Positions 1 to 8,569 of a stretch of DNA of 64,000 nt are shown here, in pieces. The notes under the pieces were generated by a model that worked only from the letters and a program-made list of their open reading frames with translations, searched no databases and was not told the DNA's origin. The position numbers were made by a program, and so were the translations under genes. The stretch is from contig NZ_CAJQZC010000014.1 of the NCBI RefSeq assembly GCF_907164555.1, positions 1 to 64,000 on the forward strand. Direction: 5' to 3'. The stretch is from Paraburkholderia saeva. GTDB lineage: Bacteria; Pseudomonadota; Gammaproteobacteria; Burkholderiales; Burkholderiaceae. The stretch's first letter is position 1, and each line of letters opens with the position of its first letter.

Positions 1-1
1 G

Positions 2-133
2 ACGAATCAGGGCGAAGCGCCGCGACCGAAGGAGCGCAAGGTGGGCACCCGCAAGCAGCGGGAACTGACGCGTGAAGAGCTGAATGAGGCGATCCTGAGA
101 ACTGCCGGAACGCGGGTTGGCTCGGTGCTTTAA
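2..133 (+). pseudogene. 3' end of a transposase (ISNCY-like), cut by the window edge
   Basis: An open frame enters from the left edge and ends at TAA 131-133, giving 44 codons rich in Lys and Arg. The reading includes NQGEAPRPKERKVGTRKQRE followed by an acidic helix. The same basic tail recurs at 13960-14313, where the preceding part resembles the C-terminus of integrase-core transposases of the ISNCY type. The family name is recalled from general knowledge and not proven. Downstream lie 25-bp-spaced GGACAT repeats typical of an insertion-sequence end. Whether the gene is complete to the left cannot be seen. Confidence 0.5.
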
Positions 134-167
134 AGCCCTTAAAAGTAGAGATTTCTGAACCCTGAAA

Positions 168-277
168 CCGGACATTTCTAAAAAGCCCAAACCCGGACAT
201 CTGAAACCAGCCTCGACATTGGTTGTAGAGGCTAAGCAGTAATGTCCGCTTTTAGCCAAGTTCAAATGTCCGCTTTT
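168..277. repeat. Spaced terminal repeats of an insertion-sequence end
   Basis: CCGGACAT occurs at 168 and again at 193, a 25-bp spacing. In inverted orientation AATGTCCGCTTTT occurs at 241 and again at 265, a 24-bp spacing. Paired, evenly spaced repeats just past a transposase stop codon fit the multiple-repeat ends of some insertion sequences. The inverted pair suggests either a second element end facing the first or both ends of a deleted element brought close together. The same spacing is seen at 14261 and 14286. Confidence 0.55.
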
Positions 278-676
278 TCGCAGCGTAAGCTGACCGGCCG
301 CCGGCGATCCGGCGCGGGAGGCATGAATGGCTGCGACCGAACGGATAACGATGACAGCCGTGCCGGATCGCCGGCGGCCAAGGGACAAACCCATACACGC
401 TTCCACATGTCCTCATTCCCGGGAATCGCCAGCTTGCGCGGTGGATTGGGGCGGGCGGCACGAACGGTGGACCGAATTTCAGCCAAGGCATGCCTGCGAG
501 GCATGGCCACCCACTCACAAAGTCTTTTCCCTTTGCCTTGGGGACCACTAGATTAGCTCCCATGGCAGCAACGCAAACATGCAGACGCAAGCGCCGCAGC
601 CTCGATTCACAGGGTTTTGGGCGGATATCGGCGCTCAGCATGCACAGCAGGCTTCCAACCTCACTGGAGATTGATC
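278..676. other. Gene-free stretch before the redox operon
   Basis: About 400 bases hold only short overlapping frames on both strands with no recognisable protein. The region must carry the promoter of the plus-strand run starting at 677. No clear operator was seen. GGAGA at 666-670 is the ribosome-binding site of the first gene. Confidence 0.5.
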
Positions 677-1423
677 ATGACTAATTTGAAAGGTAAAACC
701 GCCCTCGTCACCGGCGCCTCCCGCGGCATTGGCCGTGCCAGCGCCCTCACCCTCGCGAAAGACGGCGCCCAGGTGCTCATTCACTACAGCAGTGGCGAGA
801 AGGAAGCGGATGCGGTGGTCGCGGAAATCCGTGCGGCGGGCGGCAAGGCCACGAAGGTCGGCGGCGATCTGCGTCAGGCGGACGGGCCGCATGCACTCGC
901 CCGGCAAGTGCGCGAAATCGTCGGCGAGCGTCTGGATATCCTGGTGGCGAACGCAGGCATCTCGAAGGCGGCGAGCATTGAAGACACCACCGTTGAAGAC
1001 TTCGACAACCTGTTCGCGGTGAATGTGCGAGCGCCCTACTTCCTCGTGCAGCAGTTGCTGCCGGTACTCGGCAAAGGCAGCAGCGTCGTGCTGCTGTCTT
1101 CGCTCGCCGCGCATTCCGCCGTGGGCGCACTGCCGGCCTACGCGGCCACCAAAGGCGCCGTCGATACGCTGGTCAAGCATTTTGCCGCTGCGCTTGGCGA
1201 ACGCGGCATCCGCGTGAATGCGGTCGCGCCCGGCGTGGTCGCCACCGACATGTCGAACTTCACCAAGACCGATGCCGGCCGCGAGGCGACGCTCGGCATG
1301 CAGGCACTCAAGCGCATCGCGCAACCCGACGACATTGCCGGAGCGGTGGCCTTCCTCGCCTCCGACAACGCACGTTGGGTGACGGGCGACACGCTGCACG
1401 TCGACGGCGGCTCGAAACTCTAA
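677..1423 (+). CDS. SDR family oxidoreductase
   Basis: This is a classical short-chain dehydrogenase/reductase of 248 residues, expected to be a cytosolic NAD(P)-dependent oxidoreductase acting on an alcohol or ketone; the substrate is unknown. The cofactor motif TGASRGIG lies near residues 13-20, an NAG motif (ANAG) near 90, the catalytic Ser in LLSSLA near 140 and the Tyr-Lys pair in YAATK near 154-158. The C-terminus GDTLHVDGG is typical of the FabG-like branch. The start at ATG 677 is chosen because GGAGA sits seven bases upstream and the SDR fold begins at once. It heads a run of seven plus-strand genes alternating with Old Yellow Enzymes, which suggests linked steps on one compound. Confidence 0.9.
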   Translation: MTNLKGKTALVTGASRGIGRASALTLAKDGAQVLIHYSSGEKEADAVVAEIRAAGGKATKVGGDLRQADGPHALARQVREIVGERLDILVANAGISKAASIEDTTVEDFDNLFAVNVRAPYFLVQQLLPVLGKGSSVVLLSSLAAHSAVGALPAYAATKGAVDTLVKHFAAALGERGIRVNAVAPGVVATDMSNFTKTDAGREATLGMQALKRIAQPDDIAGAVAFLASDNARWVTGDTLHVDGGSKL

Positions 1424-1501
1424 GCGCCTGGCATAGCAACACAGACCCGAGAAAACCTGATTATCGACACCCTGACAATGTCCATCGATAAGGAAAACGA
1501 A

Positions 1502-2629
1502 ATGAACTCTAACAATCTCAAACTGCTTTCACCGGTCAAGGTCGGCCCGCTCGAACTCTCGCATCGTGTCGTGCTCGCGCCGATGACGCGCCTGCGGGCC
1601 GATCCGGACGACAGTCCGAGCGCGATGATGGTCGAGTACTACCGGCAGCGTTCCTCGGACGGCGGCTTGCTGATCACCGAAAGCGCCCACCCGTCGTACG
1701 ACAGCCGCGGTTATACCGGCGCACCGGGCATCTATACCGACGAGCACGTCGCCGCCTGGAAAAAAGTGACTGACGCGGTTCACGCCAATGGCGGACGCAT
1801 TTTTATGCAGATTGCCCACGACGGCCGCCAGTCTCATGTCGATCTGAGCTGGGGCAATGCGCCGGTCGCGCCTTCGGTGGTGCCCTACGAGACCACCGTG
1901 TTCACGAAGAACGGCTGGGTGCCGAACTCGCCGCACCGCGCGCTGGAACTCGAGGAAATCCCGGCCATTGTCGAATCGTTCCGCCGCGCCGCCGAGCGCG
2001 CCAAAGAGGCCGGCTTCGACGGCGTCGAGCTGCACAACGCCAACGGGTATCTGGCGGACACGTTCCTGCAGGACGGCACCAACAAACGCACCGATGCCTA
2101 CGGCGGCACGATCGAGAAGCGCGCCCGCTTTTCGCTTGAAGTAGTCGATGCGTTCGCGTCGATCTGGGGCGCGGACCGGGTCGGCGTGCGCGTCTCCCCG
2201 AGCGGCCGCTGGGGTGCGATCGCCGATAGCGACCCGGAAGCCACATTCGGCTATTTCGCCGAGCGCCTCAACACATATGGCCTGGCCTATCTGCACGTGA
2301 TCGAACCGCGGGTGATGGGCACCGAAACGCTGGTTGAAGGTCAGGCACCGGTCGCGTCATCGTTTCTGCGTAAGGTTTTCAAAGGTCCCATCATCGCAGC
2401 AGGCGGTTTCGACCGCGAAGGCGCGGAAGACATCCTGCAGCGCGGCGATGCCGACCTTGTGGCATTCGGGCGCTGGTTTTCGTCGAATCCGGATCTGCCC
2501 GAGCGTCTCCGTCACGGCCACCCGCTCACGCTCTATGTGCGCGATGCGTTCTGGGGTGGAGACGAACGCGCGTATATCGACTTCAGGCCGTTTGCCGCAC
2601 AAACCATCGAAGCGGTACAAACTGCCTGA
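1502..2629 (+). CDS. NADH:flavin oxidoreductase, Old Yellow Enzyme family
   Basis: This 375-residue FMN-dependent ene-reductase would reduce the C=C bond of alpha,beta-unsaturated carbonyls or nitro compounds with NAD(P)H. The N-terminal barrel strand reads RVVLAPMTR. The substrate-binding His-x-x-Asn pair is present as HNAN at residues 178-181, followed by the family signature RTDAYGG. The GGF-x-R and LVAFGRWF segments near residues 295-330 bind the FMN phosphate. The start at ATG 1502 is preferred over the in-frame ATG 1478 because AAGGAAAA lies just upstream and alignment to OYE proteins starts there. It sits between two SDR genes, and a second OYE follows at 3667. The two copies are clearly related but distinct, so this is old duplication or joint recruitment. 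Confidence 0.9.
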   Translation: MNSNNLKLLSPVKVGPLELSHRVVLAPMTRLRADPDDSPSAMMVEYYRQRSSDGGLLITESAHPSYDSRGYTGAPGIYTDEHVAAWKKVTDAVHANGGRIFMQIAHDGRQSHVDLSWGNAPVAPSVVPYETTVFTKNGWVPNSPHRALELEEIPAIVESFRRAAERAKEAGFDGVELHNANGYLADTFLQDGTNKRTDAYGGTIEKRARFSLEVVDAFASIWGADRVGVRVSPSGRWGAIADSDPEATFGYFAERLNTYGLAYLHVIEPRVMGTETLVEGQAPVASSFLRKVFKGPIIAAGGFDREGAEDILQRGDADLVAFGRWFSSNPDLPERLRHGHPLTLYVRDAFWGGDERAYIDFRPFAAQTIEAVQTA

Positions 2630-2828
2630 GCCGCGGCGGCCCGCAACAGCGGGCTCGTCCGGCGAAAGCCCGTATGCAGCAGTCGTGCCGATCAAGGATC
2701 ACCTCGCCTTCTACCCCGACCGGGTCGACGCCGTCGACGTGCAAGCCTGAGCGCCGCGAACCCGTGAATTGCAGCGCGAGCCGCCACTGTTATCCGGGCG
2801 GCTCGCACAAACCGATCAAGGAATACCC

Positions 2829-3578
2829 ATGACTACGCAACCTGTTGTACTCGTTACCGGTGCACTGACCGGCATCGGCCGCGCCACTGCCTTTGCTTTT
2901 GCGCGCGAGAAAGCCAGCGTCGTCGTATCGGGCCGCCGCGTCGAAGAAGGCCAGCAGCTCGCACAAGAACTGCGCGAGACCGGCGTGCAAGCCGAGTTCG
3001 TGCAATCGGACGTGCGCTTCGAAGACGACCTGCGCAAGCTGGTGGATACCGTCGTCGCACGCTTTGGACGGCTGGATGTGGCCGTCAACGCGGCCGGCAC
3101 CGAGGGCGAATCGGGCCCGGTGGTGGAGCAGACACCCGAACGCTACACGGCCGTATTCGACACCAACGTACTCGGCACGCTGCTCGCCATGAAGCACGAA
3201 CTGCGCGTCATGACGGCGCAAGGCAGCGGCAGCATCGTCAATATCTCCTCGACCATGGGCTTGCGCGGCGCGCCCAACGCCTCGCTGTATGTTGCCAGCA
3301 AGCACGCGGTGGAAGGGCTGACCAGGTCGGCGGCGCTCGAAGCCGCGGCATTCGGCGTGCGCGTCAATGCCGTCGCACCGGGCCCGGTCGAAACGGCCAT
3401 GCTGAACCGCCTCACCGTGAATGCGGACCGTAAGGCCGGCATGCTGGCGACTGTTCCGCTCAAGCGCGCCGGCACCCCGGAAGAAATCGCCGAGGCGATC
3501 GTGTTCGTTGCTTCAGACAAGGCGAGCTTCATGACCGGCGAGGTACTCAGGGTCAACGGCGGCAGAACCGCCTCGTAA
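2829..3578 (+). CDS. SDR family oxidoreductase
   Basis: A second short-chain dehydrogenase of 249 residues. It has the cofactor loop TGALTGIG near residues 10-17, NAAG near 87, a catalytic Ser in ISSTMG near 139 and YVASK near 155-159. The C-terminal TGEVLRVNGG closes the fold. It is diverged from the SDR at 677, so the two may act on different intermediates. The start at ATG 2829 follows AAGGA at about ten bases. The 200 bases between this gene and the previous OYE stop hold no clear gene. It is probably in the same transcription unit, though a promoter within that gap cannot be excluded. Confidence 0.88.
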   Translation: MTTQPVVLVTGALTGIGRATAFAFAREKASVVVSGRRVEEGQQLAQELRETGVQAEFVQSDVRFEDDLRKLVDTVVARFGRLDVAVNAAGTEGESGPVVEQTPERYTAVFDTNVLGTLLAMKHELRVMTAQGSGSIVNISSTMGLRGAPNASLYVASKHAVEGLTRSAALEAAAFGVRVNAVAPGPVETAMLNRLTVNADRKAGMLATVPLKRAGTPEEIAEAIVFVASDKASFMTGEVLRVNGGRTAS

Positions 3579-3666
3579 CGCTCACCTCTGGTTGCCGGAC
3601 GCCACTCGTTCAGCCCAGAGAGATCTTTAATTACTTAGGTATCCGTCATATTTTTAGGGGATTCGC

Positions 3667-4773
3667 ATGTCTACGCTGTTTTCCCGGGCGCAAATCGGCC
3701 CTTATACGCTGTCGCACCGCCTGGTGCTGGCCCCCCTCACCCGCATGCGTTCCGGTCAGAACGACATCCCTAACGACCTGATGGTCGAGTACTACTCGCA
3801 ACGCGCGAGCGACGGCGGCCTGCTGATCGCCGAAGCGACACCGGTATCGATTCGCGGCAACGGCTATCAAGGCGCCCCCGGCATCTACGCCGACGAGCAG
3901 ATTGCCGGCTGGAAGAAGGTCGTCGATGCGGTTCATGCGAAGGATGCCCGGATTTTCCTGCAACTGTTCCATGCTGGCCGTCAGTCGCACCGCGACCTGC
4001 AGCCCGGCGGCGATGCTCCGCTCGCACCGTCGGCCGTGCCGTTCGAAGGCATGGCGCATACGAGGAATGGCTGGCAGCCCGCTTCGGCGCCGCGCGAGAT
4101 GGGCCTCGAGGAAATCAGGGTTGCCATCGACGAATTCCGCCAGGGCGCGCAGCGTGCGCTCGCCGCCGGCTTTGACGGCGTAGAGATCCACGGCGCGAAC
4201 GGCTATCTGGTCGACCAGTTCATTCAGGACGGTTCCAACCATCGCACCGACGCCTATGGCGGTTCGGTCGCTAACCGCGTGCGCTTCCTGCTCGAAGTGA
4301 CCCAGGCCGCTGCTGGGGTGTTCGGCGCGAATCGCGTCGGCGTACGCCTGTCGCCAGGCGGCTCGTTCGGCGGCATGTCCGACAGCAACCCGGGCGCTAC
4401 CTTCAGCTATGCCGCGCAACAGCTGAACGCACTCGGCCTTGCCTACCTGCACATCATCGAACCGCGGGTCGCAGGCAGCCAGGTGGTTGAGGAAGGCGCC
4501 GCACCGGTGGCATCCCGTGCGCTGCGCAAGGTCTTCAGCGGTCCGATCATCGCCGCCGGCGGATTCAGCGCCGCATCGGCTACGGCGGCCGTTCAGGATG
4601 GCGACGCCGACCTCGTCGCCTTCGGACGCGACTTTATCGCCAACCCCGATTTGCCGTATCGCGTGCGTCATAACCTGCCGCTCACCCCCTACAACCGCGA
4701 AACGTTCTACGGCGGCGATCACCGCGGCTACACGGACTATCCGTTTGCGGAAAGCGCCGTCACCGCAGCGTGA
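3667..4773 (+). CDS. NADH:flavin oxidoreductase, Old Yellow Enzyme family
   Basis: This is a 368-residue NemA-like ene-reductase, the second OYE of the run. The barrel start reads RLVLAPLTRMR. The substrate-anchoring pair is intact as HGAN at residues 175-178, and RTDAYGG follows. LVAFGRDFIANPDLP marks the phosphate-binding end of the FMN site. A Shine-Dalgarno AGGGG precedes ATG 3667 by six bases. The gene probably reduces an activated double bond in concert with the neighbouring SDRs. The upstream 88 bases are comparatively AT-rich and could hold a secondary promoter. Confidence 0.9.
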   Translation: MSTLFSRAQIGPYTLSHRLVLAPLTRMRSGQNDIPNDLMVEYYSQRASDGGLLIAEATPVSIRGNGYQGAPGIYADEQIAGWKKVVDAVHAKDARIFLQLFHAGRQSHRDLQPGGDAPLAPSAVPFEGMAHTRNGWQPASAPREMGLEEIRVAIDEFRQGAQRALAAGFDGVEIHGANGYLVDQFIQDGSNHRTDAYGGSVANRVRFLLEVTQAAAGVFGANRVGVRLSPGGSFGGMSDSNPGATFSYAAQQLNALGLAYLHIIEPRVAGSQVVEEGAAPVASRALRKVFSGPIIAAGGFSAASATAAVQDGDADLVAFGRDFIANPDLPYRVRHNLPLTPYNRETFYGGDHRGYTDYPFAESAVTAA

Positions 4774-4850
4774 TAGCACCCCCGTAGCCAACCTGTCCAT
4801 GCGCACCGGCAGCGCCGTTTTGCGGCCTGCCGGGCGCCCAGGAGAGAAGC

Positions 4851-5171
4851 ATGCTTTACGAAATCCGCACTTATACGTTCAAGCCGCTGCGCGGCGCCGA
4901 CTGGCTCGCGCTGTACAGGAGCGAGGGCTTGCCCTTGCAGAAGGAATTTCTCGGCGAGCTGACTGGCTTCTTTACGACCGAGATCGGCGAGATCAGCCAG
5001 ATCGTGCATATCTGGGCCTATGAGAGCCTCGACGACCGGATCGAACGCCGCGACCGCATGGCGGCCGACAGCCGCTGGCAAGAATTCGGCCGCAAGGTGA
5101 AGGCGCTCGACATCCTCGTCAGCATGGAGTCGAGAATCATGCGCCCAACGGAATTTTCGCCGCTGCAATAG
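4851..5171 (+). CDS. NIPSNAP family protein
   Basis: A small 106-residue protein starting LYEIRTYTFKP, the hallmark opening of the NIPSNAP ferredoxin-like (dimeric alpha-beta barrel) family. A second hallmark is HIWAYESLDDR near residues 61-71. Bacterial NIPSNAP proteins are common in catabolic operons but their reaction is usually unknown; related dimeric alpha-beta barrels act as monooxygenases or isomerases. AGGAGAGAAGC before the ATG is a strong ribosome-binding site. Placement between an OYE and a DUF3237 gene suggests an accessory or ligand-binding step in the same pathway, which is inference. Confidence 0.85.
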   Translation: MLYEIRTYTFKPLRGADWLALYRSEGLPLQKEFLGELTGFFTTEIGEISQIVHIWAYESLDDRIERRDRMAADSRWQEFGRKVKALDILVSMESRIMRPTEFSPLQ

Positions 5172-5233
5172 CAGCGTTGAAGTCCTCACACCAGGCGCAT
5201 GGCGTGCCATGCACAACCATAAAGGTGAATACG

Positions 5234-5728
5234 ATGTCCACTCCCGCTTTCGATGAGCTTCCTGCAGCGCTTCAGAGTGTGCAAACGCACCCGTTGTTCG
5301 TGATGCGTCTCGATGTCAAACCCATTGTGATCGTCGGCGCGACGCCGGGCCCGTTCCGCCGCGTCGGCATCGTGCCGTCCGGCACCTTTGCGGGCGAACG
5401 CCTGTCCGGCAAGGTGCTGGACGGCGGCAGCGACTGGCAGACCGGGCGCAGCGACGGCAGCACCCAGCTCGACGTGCGTCTGATCCTGCAAACCGATGAC
5501 GGCACGAACATCACGATGGCCTACCGCGGCATCCGCCATGGCGCGGTCGATGTGATCCAGCGGCTGGAAAAAGGCGAAGAAGTCGACCCGGCCAGTTACT
5601 ACTTCCGCATCAATCCGATTTTCGAAGCCCCCGCCGGCAAGTACGAATGGCTGAACCGGGTCATCGCCGTCGGTACGGGCCACCGGTTTGCGTACGGCCC
5701 GGTCTACAGCGTGTTCGAGGTCAAGTAG
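5234..5728 (+). CDS. DUF3237 domain-containing protein
   Basis: This 164-residue protein carries the features of the DUF3237 family: a central VGATPGPFRRVGIVPSGTFAG segment near residues 36-56, GGSDWQ near 67, and a C-terminal YYFRINPIFEAPAGKYEWLN block. DUF3237 proteins form a small beta-barrel and are often coded beside NIPSNAP, SDR and flavin-reductase genes; no reaction is established. The start at ATG 5234 is preferred over 5177 because AAAGGTG lies upstream and the family begins close to this point. It ends 52 bases before the MFS gene and is probably cotranscribed with it. Confidence 0.83.
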   Translation: MSTPAFDELPAALQSVQTHPLFVMRLDVKPIVIVGATPGPFRRVGIVPSGTFAGERLSGKVLDGGSDWQTGRSDGSTQLDVRLILQTDDGTNITMAYRGIRHGAVDVIQRLEKGEEVDPASYYFRINPIFEAPAGKYEWLNRVIAVGTGHRFAYGPVYSVFEVK

Positions 5729-5780
5729 GCAGAGCAACGGAAGCGTCGTCTCTACCTGAAATGGAATCCAGGAGTTAGTC

Positions 5781-7007
5781 ATGCAAGCGCGTAACCACGA
5801 CGGTCATGTCCGATCGCTGACAGTCATCCAGGCGATGCTCGCCATCGCCTGCGGCATGATCATCGCAAATGTGTATTACGCACAGCCGCTCACCGGGCTG
5901 ATCAGTGCCACCTTGGGCCTGCCCCATACGAGCACCGGCCTGCTCGTCACCTTGCCGCTGGCCGGTTACGGCATCGGTCTGCTGACGATCGTGCCGCTTG
6001 GCGATCTGTTCGAAAACCGTCGGCTCGCGCTGACGCTGATCTGCATGGAGATGCTGTTCACGCTGGCGCTGAGCCTGACGTCATGGGTGACGGCTTATCT
6101 GTTCATCGCCTTCCTGATCGGGCTGGTGGCGTCAGCGGTGCAATTGCTGGTTCCGTACATTACCTATCTGGTCGACGAAGAAGCCCGTGGCCGCGCGGTG
6201 GGCCGGGTCGTCAGCGGCGTGATGCTCGGCATCATGCTGGCTCGCCCCTTGTCGAGCCTGATTGCGAACGTCTGGTCGTGGCGTGAGGTGTTCAGGATGT
6301 CAGCGGTCCTGATGGCTTTCGTCATCATCGGACTTCGCTTCGTGCTGCCGCCGCGTCGGCCGATGCAGCCGCCTGCTTACGGCAGCCTGCTGAGCTCGCT
6401 TGCGAAGATCTTTCTGAGCACCGAAGTGCTGCGGCGGCGTGGCATTTACCAGGGCGCCTTGTTCGGCGCATTCAGCGTGTTCTGGACTGCTGTGCCGCTG
6501 TGGCTTAGCGGGCCCAGGTTTGGGCTGACCCAGCAAGGCATCGCGTGGGTCGCGCTTGCCGGGATTGCTGGCGCGATCGCCCCGCCGTTCGCTGGCCGCA
6601 TCGCCGACAGGGGGCTGACCCAGGCTGGTACCGCAGGTGCCATGTTGCTGGCCTCGGGGTCGTTCATATTCTCCGATCTCGCACGGGGGCATTCGGAGCT
6701 CTCGCTCGCGCTGGTGATCGCGACGGCGATTCTGCTGGACTTTGCGGTATCCGCGAATCTCGTGCTTAGCCAGCGTGTTATCTATTCGCTGGGCGCGGAG
6801 CAGCGCAGCCGTCTTAATGGTCTTTTCATGGCGACGTTCTTTGCGGGCGGGGCCATCAGTTCGGCGGCAAGCGGCTGGGCATTCGCTCACTTCGGCTGGG
6901 CCGGCGTGACCGTACTCGGTATGGTGCTGCCGCTTGCCGCGCTTTTGTACTTTGCAACCGAGCGCCGCAAACCCGTAGTCGAATGTGTTTCGGCGAGTCT
7001 TCCGTGA
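5781..7007 (+). CDS. MFS transporter (exporter-like)
   Basis: A 408-residue inner-membrane protein with about twelve hydrophobic segments. The first helix contains ANVYYAQPL, seen in many bacterial drug or sugar efflux MFS proteins. The loop between helices 2 and 3 reads PLGDLFENRR, a variant of MFS motif A. AGGAGTTAGTC precedes the start. As the last intact gene of the plus-strand run it probably exports a product or imports the substrate of the SDR/OYE enzymes. Direction and substrate cannot be read from sequence. Confidence 0.87.
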   Translation: MQARNHDGHVRSLTVIQAMLAIACGMIIANVYYAQPLTGLISATLGLPHTSTGLLVTLPLAGYGIGLLTIVPLGDLFENRRLALTLICMEMLFTLALSLTSWVTAYLFIAFLIGLVASAVQLLVPYITYLVDEEARGRAVGRVVSGVMLGIMLARPLSSLIANVWSWREVFRMSAVLMAFVIIGLRFVLPPRRPMQPPAYGSLLSSLAKIFLSTEVLRRRGIYQGALFGAFSVFWTAVPLWLSGPRFGLTQQGIAWVALAGIAGAIAPPFAGRIADRGLTQAGTAGAMLLASGSFIFSDLARGHSELSLALVIATAILLDFAVSANLVLSQRVIYSLGAEQRSRLNGLFMATFFAGGAISSAASGWAFAHFGWAGVTVLGMVLPLAALLYFATERRKPVVECVSASLP

Positions 7008-7136
7008 TAGAACGGCCACGGGAAGCCCAGCGAGCGCGCTGACGCCATACGCGCAGCGCGACGCGCTCGGGCTGCGACATTACCCTGGAAGATATCCGCC
7101 TGAAGGAAATCAAGCGATTATGGATGTAGTTCGACC

Positions 7137-8411
7137 GTGATGCGCCGGCTTGGCGCGCTGGAACAACTCTATTGGTTCTACGACAGGGCGACGCCGTTTC
7201 ATTTCGTCATGGCTGCCGAAGTTGAAGGCCAAACGCAAGCCGACGCCTGGCGTAATGCACTCGACCGGCTCCAGCAGCGCCACCCGCTGTTTAGGGCCTC
7301 GATTCGGCAGGGGCCAGAAAGGACCTATACTTCGTCTCTGATGACGCAGCACGGATTCCGCTCAGAGTCGTCGCAGATGAGGACGTTTTGAGCTGGGAAC
7401 GGGAAGCTGCGGTCGAAATGTCCACGCGCTTTCAACCCGGCGACGCCCCGTCGCTTCGCGCGACCGTGGTATTGCGGCCAGAGAGCGCCGTACTCATGCT
7501 TGCCGTGCATCACACGATTGCTGACGGCGTGTCGATCGCTCACGCGCTGACGGATCTGCTGCGTCTGATGGCAGATGAACCGCTCGATGCGGCTACGCTT
7601 TCACCGTCCCTCGAAGACCTCATCAGCGGCGCTCCCGTTGACGTGGCAGGCAATGAGATGTGACGTTGCAAGGGCTCACGCTACCAGATTCACCTACGAC
7701 AGAGGGAGACGATCGGCCGGTGCCGTCGGTGTGCAGTCTGCGCCTGTCATCCGGGCACACGGCTCAGCTGTTGGCCGCTGCACGCGAGAACGGCACGACC
7801 CTCCACGCCACGCCACGCTGTATGCCGCGCTTGTCTTCGCCGGGCGGCGGCGTGCATCCGCATGGCAGGAAACAGTCGTGCGCATCCTGTCACCGATCAA
7901 TCTGCGCGGACGCGTCGGACTGGATCATCGTCCAGTCCTCGCGATCGGCGTGGGCGTGCGGCATGCGGCATGCGGCATTGACGGTCCGCAGGATTTCTGG
8001 CAAGTCGCGCGTGCGCTCAAGTCGGAACTGAACGACTGCCAATCGGGCGAGAATCTGCAAAAGGTGGGCGCTGCGACCGGTCAACTGGTCGCTCATGGCC
8101 TGGATGCATCAGAGGCCGCACAGTTCATGGTTGGTCATTTCACCTCCGAAGCGACGGTGACCAACCTGGGTGTGCTTCCTTTTGCAAACCGGTATGGGCA
8201 TCTCGGTCTCAAGGCTGTGTGGGGACCGTCTGTCCTAACCAACCCGCCTGGCGAACAGGTAGTCGGCGCAAGCACATTCGACGGCTGCCTGCAGTTATTG
8301 CATACGAGCCTCGACCCTCATCCGTCGCTTCTGCAGGAGATTCAGGCCGTTTTGCAGCATGCGGCCGGCATCGTCACGAAGCATGAGGCACGAGCACGAA
8401 TGGCGCATTGA
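7137..8411 (+). pseudogene. Condensation-domain acyltransferase, frameshifted
   Basis: Pieces of one protein run through three frames. The first piece (7137-7391) reads LGALEQLYWFYDRATPFHFVMAAEV in essence, the usual opening of condensation or PapA-like acyltransferases. The second (7388-7663) holds the catalytic motif HHTIADG. A third segment follows in another frame to about 7800, and the last (to 8411) has LSPINLRGRV and the C-terminal lobe. Each junction fits loss of one base, three in a row, near 7330-7390, 7660 and 7800. A working protein of about 420 residues would acylate an alcohol or amine. The gene is dead unless the indels are assembly errors. It follows the MFS gene by 130 bases. 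Confidence 0.75.
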
Positions 8412-8503
8412 GTCGTGCTGAAATCCACCATGAGAAAGAGCGCGACCCGCGCGCATCGTTTACTTTGTCGATCCGGCAGGTGGCGCGGGTGAGAACCACC
8501 GTT

Positions 8504-8540
8504 CATGAAGAGGACCGAGCTGCTGCGGGCCCTCTTCATG
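8504..8540. terminator. Stem-loop between convergent genes
   Basis: CATGAAGAGG (8504-8513) pairs perfectly with CCTCTTCATG (8531-8540) across a 17-base loop. It lies between the end of the plus-strand pseudogene and the end of the minus-strand COG2085 gene, where a bidirectional terminator would be expected. There is no T-run on either side, so factor-independent termination is doubtful. Confidence 0.4.
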
Positions 8541-8569
8541 CTCCCTCCGGGCGGTACAGCACTCGCTTC

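Noticed and set aside
242..641. Several overlapping frames on both strands after the first transposase remnant
   Set aside because: They have no ribosome-binding sites or familiar motifs and overlap one another; the region is better seen as intergenic.
1478..1501. Upstream ATG as start of the first Old Yellow Enzyme
   Set aside because: The ATG at 1502 has a better binding site and the family sequence begins there.
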